A DNA stretch of 64,000 bases, taken from NCBI GenBank assembly GCA_020635565.1, contig JACJZN010000007.1, positions 558,001 through 622,000 on the forward strand, written 5' to 3'. The notes under the pieces were generated by a model that was given only the letters and a program-made list of their open reading frames with translations, was not told the DNA's origin and ran no database searches. A program made the position numbers and the translations under genes. This document shows positions 27,692-34,031 of this stretch, in pieces. Source of the DNA: Flavobacteriales bacterium (lineage in GTDB: Bacteria; Bacteroidota; Bacteroidia; Flavobacteriales_D; Parvicellaceae). The first letter of the stretch is position 1, and each line of letters begins with the position of its first letter.

Positions 27692-27727
27692 TTTTAATAA
27701 TTTGATAAATAAAAACACACATACGCT

Positions 27728-28231
27728 ATGAAGCTTACAGAAATTCAAGAACTCATAAAATTCGTTGCTAAATCAGGAGTAAGCGAAGTGGAGTTAGAGC
27801 AGAAAGATTTCAAAATTTCTATTATTGCAAATCCTAAACCTAAGGCAGGCGAGCAAGTTGTGATTCAGCAAGCTGCACCTCAACAGTATCAGGCCGTAGT
27901 TCCTGCTGCTGCACCTGTGGCTGCGCCAGCTCCAGTAGCTGCTGCACCTGCTGCACCGAAGGCAGAAACTGCTGCAGATGATGATTCAAAATATGTGACT
28001 ATAAAAGCTCAGATGATCGGAACTTTCTATAGAAAGCCAACCCCAGATGCTCCTGCATTTGTTGAGGTTGGAGATACGATCAAGGAAGGACAGGAAATCT
28101 GTATAATAGAAGCCATGAAGCTTTACAATAAGATCGAATCTGAGATCTCAGGTAAGATCGTAAAAGTATTGGTAGATGATGCTTCACCTGTAGAGTTTGA
28201 TCAGCCATTGTTCTTGGTAGATCCTTCTTAA
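27728..28231 (+). CDS. accB: acetyl-CoA carboxylase biotin carboxyl carrier protein
   Basis: The 167-aa protein carries biotin for acetyl-CoA carboxylase. A folded N-terminal segment (residues 1-40) is joined by an Ala/Pro-rich flexible linker (about 50-80) to the biotinyl domain (about 92-167), with the biotinylated lysine in EAMKLYNKIESE. The motif has Tyr instead of the usual Met after KL. accC follows 24 bp later. Confidence 0.96.
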   Translation: MKLTEIQELIKFVAKSGVSEVELEQKDFKISIIANPKPKAGEQVVIQQAAPQQYQAVVPAAAPVAAPAPVAAAPAAPKAETAADDDSKYVTIKAQMIGTFYRKPTPDAPAFVEVGDTIKEGQEICIIEAMKLYNKIESEISGKIVKVLVDDASPVEFDQPLFLVDPS

Positions 28232-28254
28232 TCTGAATTTTAAATAGCACAATT

Positions 28255-29628
28255 ATGGCTAAAAGAGCAAGAAAAGAAGATTTTATGTTCAAAAAAGTTC
28301 TCATTGCGAACCGAGGTGAAATTGCCTTGCGTGTAATTAGAACTTGTAAAGAAATGGGCATAAAGACCGTTGCTGTATACAGTACGGCAGATAAAGATAG
28401 TTTGCACGTTAGATTTGCTGATGAAGCAGTTTGTATTGGACCTCCTGCAAGTAAGGATTCTTATTTGAAGATTGCGAATATTATGGCTGCTGCAGAAATC
28501 ACGAATGCTGATGCGATTCATCCAGGTTATGGATTTCTTTCTGAAAACGCTAATTTCTCTAGAATTTGTCAGGAGAACGGTATCAAGTTTATTGGTGCTT
28601 TGCCGGAACAGATCGAAGGAATGGGAGATAAAGCAACTGCGAAGTCAACTATGATCAAAGCAAAGGTGCCAACCGTACCTGGTTCAGATGGCTTGTTGAA
28701 GGATTTGGAACAAGGATTGAAAATTGCTAATAAAATTGGATATCCTGTGATGCTGAAAGCTACCGCTGGTGGTGGAGGAAGAGGAATGAGAGTTTGTTTT
28801 GATGACAAACAATTCGAAGAGGGATGGCATAGCGCAAGACAGGAAGCTGGAGCAGCATTTGGAAATGATGGTATGTACTTAGAGAAATTCGTAGAAGAGC
28901 CTCGACATATTGAAATCCAGATCGCAGCAGATCAATACGGAAACGTTTGTCACCTTTCTGAGAGAGATTGTTCGATCCAGAGAAGACACCAGAAATTGGT
29001 GGAAGAAGTTCCTTCTCCATTCATGACGGATAAACTGAGACAAGATATGGGTGAAGCGGCTAAAAAAGCGGCTTTGGCTGTAAATTACGAGGGAGTTGGA
29101 ACAGTTGAGTTCTTGGTAGATAAGAATAGAAATTTCTATTTCATGGAGATGAACACCAGAATTCAGGTGGAACACACCATTACAGAAGAGGTGATCAACT
29201 ATGACTTGATTAAAGAGCAAATAAAGATCGCTGCAGGTCATAAGATCTCTGGAGCGGATTATTATCCTAAAATGCACTCGATTCAGTGTAGAATCAATGC
29301 AGAAGATCCATTTAATGGGTTTAGACCTTCTCCAGGCAAGATCACGGATTACCATAAGCCGGGTGGGCATGGTGTAAGAATTGATACACATGCATATGCT
29401 GGGTATGTAATTCCTCCTCATTATGATTCAATGATCTCAAAGTTGATTGTGGTTGCTCAAACAAGAGAAGAAGCGATCAAGAAAATGAGAAGAGCTTTGG
29501 ATGAGTACATTATTGAAGGAGTAAAAACAACGATTCCATTTCATCAGCAATTAATGCAAAATGAAGATTTCTGTAAAGGAAACTTTACAACAAAATTCAT
29601 GGAAACGTTTGAGCTGAAAGAACCTTAA
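28255..29628 (+). CDS. accC: acetyl-CoA carboxylase biotin carboxylase subunit
   Basis: The ATP-grasp enzyme carboxylates the biotin of AccB. It has the N-terminal LIANRGEIALRVIRTCKE, the glycine-rich ATP lid KATAGGGGRGMR, the EMNTRIQVEHTITEE catalytic segment and the C-terminal biotin carboxylase domain. Two starts are possible: ATG 28255 gives 457 aa, and ATG 28285 (MFKKVLIANRG) gives the form conserved in the family and is preceded by a purine-rich AAAGAAG. I favour 28285 but give the longer frame. A strong terminator follows. Confidence 0.97.
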   Translation: MAKRARKEDFMFKKVLIANRGEIALRVIRTCKEMGIKTVAVYSTADKDSLHVRFADEAVCIGPPASKDSYLKIANIMAAAEITNADAIHPGYGFLSENANFSRICQENGIKFIGALPEQIEGMGDKATAKSTMIKAKVPTVPGSDGLLKDLEQGLKIANKIGYPVMLKATAGGGGRGMRVCFDDKQFEEGWHSARQEAGAAFGNDGMYLEKFVEEPRHIEIQIAADQYGNVCHLSERDCSIQRRHQKLVEEVPSPFMTDKLRQDMGEAAKKAALAVNYEGVGTVEFLVDKNRNFYFMEMNTRIQVEHTITEEVINYDLIKEQIKIAAGHKISGADYYPKMHSIQCRINAEDPFNGFRPSPGKITDYHKPGGHGVRIDTHAYAGYVIPPHYDSMISKLIVVAQTREEAIKKMRRALDEYIIEGVKTTIPFHQQLMQNEDFCKGNFTTKFMETFELKEP

Positions 29629-29641
29629 ATAGAGTTGAATT

Positions 29642-29684
29642 TTATAAAAAAAGCCTGCAGTTTTATTACTGTGGGCTTTTTTTG
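29642..29684 (+). terminator. accC terminator; left copy of a 41-bp direct repeat
   Basis: AAAGCCTGCAG and CTGTGGGCTTT form a stem with an A-run on the left and a T-run on the right, so it can stop transcription in both directions. Positions 29642-29682 match 36658-36698 at 40 of 41 bases (A for G at 29650), flanking the three-module surface-protein region. Confidence 0.85.
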
Positions 29685-30147
29685 TCCCGTACTTTATGTT
29701 TGGATAACAGCAATAATATTCTAGCAATAAATTTTTATATTAAGTTAATGCTGTTTTTTCCAAATTAAATTTTAATTTAGGACAACCCAATGTAACTACC
29801 ATGCAGACTATTTTCGCACCTACGCACCTACGCACCTACGCACCTACGCACCTACGCACCTACGAGTAGGATTTTCTCTTTTATTTTTCTCATTGCACCC
29901 ACCTAGTCCCGTTGTGGACGAGTGAATTTACAACCTGTTTATGCGATTGCAGGGTTTATCGTGCGAGCAACTTTTTGGCTAATTTTGAGTTCATAAAAAG
30001 AGCAAGAAACAAATTATTTAACTAACCTGATAAATTGAAAAGCACCCAATTTTCACATGTTATTAGTAATCAATAGGTACTGATGACATTTGGAAAGTTC
30101 CTTATTTAATCATGAGAATCAGTACTCAAATGATTGCCTTTAATTTC
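29685..30147. other. AT-rich intergenic region without a recognised gene
   Basis: This 463-bp gap holds an 8-bp tandem repeat (29816-29863) and a short GTCC-cgttgt-GGAC hairpin near 29908-29921. I see no convincing coding frame or tRNA. An ATG at 30112 could extend the following gene by 30 residues, but that extension would cover the conserved leader and lacks signal-peptide character. Confidence 0.6.
29816..29863. repeat. six perfect tandem copies of GCACCTAC
   Basis: The octamer is repeated exactly six times without spacers, then breaks off into GAGTAGG. Simple tandem repeats of this kind change copy number by slipped-strand mispairing. It is far more GC-rich than its surroundings. Confidence 0.95.
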
Positions 30148-30201
30148 TTGAGAAAATACTTATATGATTTTGTAACTTCAGTAGCACAAAATCAAGCAAC
30201 T
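30148..30201 (+). repeat. module leader, copy 1 (diverged)
   Basis: The stretch from ACTTATATGATTTTG to the ATG resembles the leaders at 31591-31644 and 33007-33060, with several substitutions (for example GTAACTTCAG for GTACCTTTAG). GATTTTG may be a weak -7 element. Confidence 0.7.
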
Positions 30202-31206
30202 ATGAAACAACTAACTAAAATACTATTCCTCATTGTAAATTGTACATTACTCATTAATAATGGGATGGGGCAAAACCTTGTGCCTAATCCGAGTTTTGAG
30301 GATACGGTAAGTTGCCCAACAAGTGATAATCAGTTATACAATTGTGTGGGTTGGGATGCATACAGTTCTCCAGATTATTTTAGTACCTGTTCAAGTTCTC
30401 CAGATGTAGCAGTTCCAAACAATTGGGGAGGATTCCAACAACCAGCAACGGGTGATTCTTACGTGGCAATAGGCGTTTTTGGAGACACCTCTTTTTTTTA
30501 TAGCTGTGATTCAAGTAGTTGTAATTCTCACGAATTCGTGGGGAGATTCCTATCAACCCCATTAGCAATTGGAGTTAAGTATTACGTTTCTTTTAGGACA
30601 AGTTTGAGCATTAGCAATTCATTATCTGTGAATTGTGCTGCTGACAAGCTAGGCGTGAAATTTACGAATGGTCAACCTTCGTTTGGGGTTCCTTCTCCTA
30701 CATTAATAAGTAATTCAGCTCATATATACTCTTCAACATTACTTACAGATAGCAGTGGTTGGTCAATGGTACATGGAACCTTTATTGCAGATTCTACTTA
30801 TAACTATATTATTCTTGGAAACTTTTTTGACGATTCAAATACAACTACCCAAATTATGGATGGGAACACCTATTGTAACTCATATTATTTTATTGATGAT
30901 GTATGTGTATCAACGGATTCGCTCACTTGTGTAAATTCTGTTGGAATTAATGATACTCCTTTTAATCAAAGTGGCTTTAATGTTTATCCTAATCCAGCAA
31001 CAAATCAAATTACCATTGAAAATCTCCAATTAGGAGATGCCTATGAAATCCAAATCTATAATTCATTAGGGCAGTTATTATACAGCGATAGTGAGGTGCA
31101 TACAATAAACAAAGAAATTGATATAAACACTTTTAGCAATGGGCTTTTGCTAATTAATATAAAGTCTGAAAATCGGAACTTCTTTTACAAACTCTTAAAA
31201 AAATAA
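30202..31206 (+). CDS. module protein A1: T9SS-exported 'VPNPSFE' protein
   Basis: The start is ATG 30202 (MKQLTKILFLIVN), which aligns with the starts of A2 and A3. After a signal peptide (about 1-24) comes QNLVPNPSFED and a ~220-residue beta-rich domain with paired cysteines, GWDAYSSPDYFSTC, VPNNWGGFQQPATG and IGVKYYVSF, ending in YYFIDDVCVSTDS. Residues about 255-334 are a T9SS type A sorting domain (NVYPNPATNQITIE...YNSLGQLL...FYKLLKK), so the protein is exported across the outer membrane. The domain is common in Bacteroidota surface proteins; its ligand is unknown. B1 follows 3 bp later. Confidence 0.8.
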   Translation: MKQLTKILFLIVNCTLLINNGMGQNLVPNPSFEDTVSCPTSDNQLYNCVGWDAYSSPDYFSTCSSSPDVAVPNNWGGFQQPATGDSYVAIGVFGDTSFFYSCDSSSCNSHEFVGRFLSTPLAIGVKYYVSFRTSLSISNSLSVNCAADKLGVKFTNGQPSFGVPSPTLISNSAHIYSSTLLTDSSGWSMVHGTFIADSTYNYIILGNFFDDSNTTTQIMDGNTYCNSYYFIDDVCVSTDSLTCVNSVGINDTPFNQSGFNVYPNPATNQITIENLQLGDAYEIQIYNSLGQLLYSDSEVHTINKEIDINTFSNGLLLINIKSENRNFFYKLLKK

Positions 31207-31209
31207 ACT

Positions 31210-31596
31210 ATGAAAACACCCAACTTTAAAGTTTTAACAACCGTGGCGGGTTGTCTTTTAGCTGCTACATCCTTTTCTCAAAATTGGAGACTTGGTGGTA
31301 ATGGAACTTTTCCACCGCCAAATGCCGTAAATGCAACGAACAATATACTTGGGACAGATAACACCGCAAACTTCCCTCTGCGTATCCAAACCAACGGTAC
31401 TCAACGCGTACTAATTGATAATGGTGGAGTAGGAGTAAACACAGGAAGAGTTGTATTCGGAAATGACTTGCCCAATAATTTTACACCTCAAGCTCGTTTA
31501 CATCTCCATCAGACCGGAGGAGTTGTAGCAACAAGGTTTACCAATGATAATACAGGTTTTACGGCAAATGATGGATTGGCAATTGGAATTCTATAA
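31210..31596 (+). CDS. module protein B1: truncated copy of the 34.0 kb fibre gene start
   Basis: This 128-aa frame has a signal peptide (about 1-24), NWRLGGNGTFPP and a variable stretch, then from NGTQRVLIDNGG to DGLAIGI it is identical in protein sequence to residues 56-121 of the full-length B3. After GGAATT the sequence switches to CTATAA, giving Leu and stop. It therefore lacks the S74 and sorting domains and could at most be a small periplasmic protein. I read it as a partial gene copy that still has an intact frame. B2 is cut at exactly the same base. Confidence 0.65.
   Translation: MKTPNFKVLTTVAGCLLAATSFSQNWRLGGNGTFPPPNAVNATNNILGTDNTANFPLRIQTNGTQRVLIDNGGVGVNTGRVVFGNDLPNNFTPQARLHLHQTGGVVATRFTNDNTGFTANDGLAIGIL
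31390..31590 (+). repeat. 201-bp conserved B block, copy 1
   Basis: This block begins at ACCAACGGTAC and ends at GGAATT. Compared with copies 2 and 3 (32806-33006, 34194-34394), all variation falls at five positions and each change is synonymous. Confidence 0.95.
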
Positions 31597-31644
31597 AAAA
31601 ACTTATATGATTTTGTACCTTTAGTAGCATAGAATCAGGCAACT
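31591..31644 (+). repeat. module leader, copy 2
   Basis: This 54-bp spacer runs from the CTATAA that ends B1 to the ATG of A2. It matches the spacer at 33007-33060 at 52 of 54 bases. Confidence 0.9.
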
Positions 31645-32628
31645 ATGAAACGACTAACTAAAATACTATTACTCATTGTAAATTGTATATTACTCATTAA
31701 TAATGGGTGGGGGCAAAATTTAGTCCCAAATCCTTCGTTTGAAGTTTACAGTAATTGCCCTAGCGGTGGTGGTCAAGTTTTTTATGCGACTGGTTGGACA
31801 AATTATAGTAACCAGTCTCCCGATTATTTCCATACCTGTGCAACTGACAATCTTCTTTCTGTTCCTAATAACTGGGGAGGTTATCAAATGCCATCAAGTG
31901 GAAATGCTTATTGTGCATTAAGTACTTTCTATTCCGTAACACCTAATGAAAGAGAGGTAATCGGGTGCCAATTAGTCAACAACTTAGTAATTGGTACTAA
32001 GTACTATGTTTCTTTTAAAACCAATCTTAGTATTGATGAAGTTGCAGCATCAAATTATGCAACAAATAACTTAGGGGTTCATTTTTCTTCTATTTCCTAT
32101 TCGACATCAAACCCGCATCCTGTAAACAATGTGGCTCACGTTTGGACAGATAATGTGATTACAGACACGACTGGTTGGACTACCATTTTTGGTTCTTTTG
32201 TTGCGGATTCAGCATACAAATATCTTGCAATTGGTAACTTCTTTGATGATGCCAATACTGATACGCTAAAAGCTACAACAGACACATCAACTTTTAAGTT
32301 TGGATACTATTATGTGGATGATGTTTGTGTTTCAACCGATTCAATGTACACGGCAAACTTTTTATACACAGGTATTGAAGAATCACAGGAAATAGATGTT
32401 TTTAATCTATATCCAAACCCATTAATAAATCAACTTAATATTAAAAATAACTCCAATGCTCCTTATGATATAACTATTCATGATGCTATTGGACAACTTC
32501 TTTATCAAGAATTTGATATAAATGCTAATCATAAACAAATAGACCTTTCTACCTATTCCAAAGGCTTGTTGTTGGTTAGCATAAAATCAAATAATCAAAT
32601 AATCCATCACAAACTCTTAAAACATTAG
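31645..32628 (+). CDS. module protein A2: T9SS-exported 'VPNPSFE' protein
   Basis: The 327-aa paralogue of A1 shares the signal peptide almost word for word (MKRLTKILLLIVNCILLINNG) and QNLVPNPSFE, SPDYFHTC, VPNNWGGYQMPSSG, IGTKYYVSF and YYVDDVCVSTDS, but the loops between these differ in sequence and length. The sorting domain (NLYPNPLINQLNIK...HDAIGQLL...HHKLLKH) is complete. B2 follows 3 bp later. The mosaic of near-identical ends and diverged middle suggests exchange of the central domain or conversion of the ends. Confidence 0.8.
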   Translation: MKRLTKILLLIVNCILLINNGWGQNLVPNPSFEVYSNCPSGGGQVFYATGWTNYSNQSPDYFHTCATDNLLSVPNNWGGYQMPSSGNAYCALSTFYSVTPNEREVIGCQLVNNLVIGTKYYVSFKTNLSIDEVAASNYATNNLGVHFSSISYSTSNPHPVNNVAHVWTDNVITDTTGWTTIFGSFVADSAYKYLAIGNFFDDANTDTLKATTDTSTFKFGYYYVDDVCVSTDSMYTANFLYTGIEESQEIDVFNLYPNPLINQLNIKNNSNAPYDITIHDAIGQLLYQEFDINANHKQIDLSTYSKGLLLVSIKSNNQIIHHKLLKH

Positions 32629-32631
32629 CTT

Positions 32632-33012
32632 ATGAAAACAAGAAAACTTCTCGGTTTGGTTGCTTTAACAACCTTAACATCCGCGACTTACGCCCAAGAT
32701 TGGAAGCTTGGAGGAAACACGAATTTCGGACCTCCAGCAATTTCTGGATTAGTCTCTAATAGCAACTATTTAGGTTCGTTGCAGAACACTCCAATTGTAT
32801 TCGGCACCAACGGTACGCAACGCGTATTAATTGATAATGGTGGAGTAGGAGTAAACACAGGAAGAGTTGTATTCGGAAATGACTTGCCCAATAATTTTAC
32901 ACCTCAAGCCCGTTTACATCTCCATCAGACCGGAGGAGTTGTAGCAACAAGGTTTACCAATGATAATACAGGTTTTACGGCAAATGATGGATTGGCAATT
33001 GGAATTCTATAA
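32632..33012 (+). CDS. module protein B2: truncated copy of the fibre gene start
   Basis: The 126-aa frame starts MKTRKLLGLVALTTL with a signal peptide, then QDWKLGGNTNFGPP and a variable segment unlike that of B1, then the invariant NGTQRVLIDNGG...DGLAIGI part and the same Leu-stop ending. The invariant part is kept without any amino-acid change although the gene is cut, which would be unusual for a decaying pseudogene. Confidence 0.65.
   Translation: MKTRKLLGLVALTTLTSATYAQDWKLGGNTNFGPPAISGLVSNSNYLGSLQNTPIVFGTNGTQRVLIDNGGVGVNTGRVVFGNDLPNNFTPQARLHLHQTGGVVATRFTNDNTGFTANDGLAIGIL
32806..33006 (+). repeat. 201-bp conserved B block, copy 2
   Basis: It differs from copy 1 at three bases and from copy 3 at four, all silent (Thr ACG, Leu TTA, Ala GCC among them). 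Confidence 0.95.
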
Positions 33013-33060
33013 AAAAACTTTTATGATTTTGTACCTTTAGTAGCATAGAATCAAGCAACT
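33007..33060 (+). repeat. module leader, copy 3
   Basis: It matches the 31591-31644 spacer at 52 of 54 bases (CTTTTAT for CTTATAT, CAAGC for CAGGC) and leads into the ATG of A3. Confidence 0.9.
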
Positions 33061-34029
33061 ATGAAACAACTAACTAAAATATTATTTACTCTGTTAATGC
33101 TATTTGTAGTAGATGGGTGGGGGCAAAATCTGGTTCCAAATCCAAGTTTTGAGGATTATTCTCTATGTCCAGATAACTGGGACCAGTTTGACAGAGTTAA
33201 TAATTGGTCAACCTACAAACAAACTCCAGACTATTACAATAGTTGTGATAATACAAATATGCATAGTACCCCAAGCAATTTAATGGGTTACCAACAACCA
33301 CATTCGGGCAATGCATATGCTGGTTTAATATTTTATGAGAAAGGCGGAGAAAGTCTTAACGAGATGATAGGTGCACAACTTAGTCTGCCACTTGTTATTG
33401 GAACAAAGTATTATGTATCATTAAAAGTTATTCTAAAATATAATAATTCGTTTGGTATTTGTTGTGGACAAGATATGATTGGAGCAAAATTTTCCAATCA
33501 ACCATATACGGTAATGAATCCACCCCAATCCGATAATTCACCACACATTTATTCTACTCAAGTAATATCAGATACTACGAATTGGGTTGAAGTTTTTGGC
33601 TCTTTTACGGCAGACTCAGCTTATACTCACATCTCTATTGGTAATTATTTTAGTAATACTAATGTCACTATTAATGATATTATTCCCTCTAATTTTTCAA
33701 GTTACTACTACGTTGATGATGTTTGTGTTTCAACCGATTCATCTTACGCAACAAACTACGTTTATACGGGTGTTGATTCCAATCCATTAGAGGAAGTAAT
33801 AAGTATTTATCCTAACCCAGCTAATGATTTTATTAAAATAGAAAATCATAATTCAACTAACCCCATTAGTATTAAGTTATACAATTCTCTGGGACAACTG
33901 CTATTAACCATTGACGAAGAACACAACCCTACAACAACTATTGATATATCTGATTACTGCACAAACCTAATCTATATTGTAGTTACATCAAACAACAAAT
34001 CATTTACCCAAAAACTCTTAAAATTATGA
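33061..34029 (+). CDS. module protein A3: T9SS-exported 'VPNPSFE' protein
   Basis: The 322-aa third paralogue begins MKQLTKILFTLLML, with QNLVPNPSFEDYSLCP, TPDYYNSC, IGTKYYVSL, YYVDDVCVSTDS and a sorting domain (SIYPNPANDFIKIE...YNSLGQLL...TQKLLKL). Its middle part (GGESLNEMIGAQLS...) is again distinct from A1 and A2. The stop codon overlaps the ATG at 34026 of the fibre gene (ATGA), whereas A1-B1 and A2-B2 have 3-bp gaps. It is the only A copy next to a full-length B. Confidence 0.8.
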   Translation: MKQLTKILFTLLMLFVVDGWGQNLVPNPSFEDYSLCPDNWDQFDRVNNWSTYKQTPDYYNSCDNTNMHSTPSNLMGYQQPHSGNAYAGLIFYEKGGESLNEMIGAQLSLPLVIGTKYYVSLKVILKYNNSFGICCGQDMIGAKFSNQPYTVMNPPQSDNSPHIYSTQVISDTTNWVEVFGSFTADSAYTHISIGNYFSNTNVTINDIIPSNFSSYYYVDDVCVSTDSSYATNYVYTGVDSNPLEEVISIYPNPANDFIKIENHNSTNPISIKLYNSLGQLLLTIDEEHNPTTTIDISDYCTNLIYIVVTSNNKSFTQKLLKL

Positions 34030-34031
34030 AT

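Noticed and set aside
28879..29421. 180-codon open frame on the minus strand opposite accC
   Set aside because: It is fully inside the conserved accC coding sequence and reads as a Ser/Arg/Cys/His-rich antisense product with no motifs.
29816..29863. Possible CRISPR array
   Set aside because: The units are 8 bp and have no spacers; no cas genes are present.
30112..30201. N-terminal extension of A1 from ATG 30112
   Set aside because: The paralogues A2 and A3 start at MK(Q/R)LTK, the extension covers the conserved leader, and it would bury the signal peptide.
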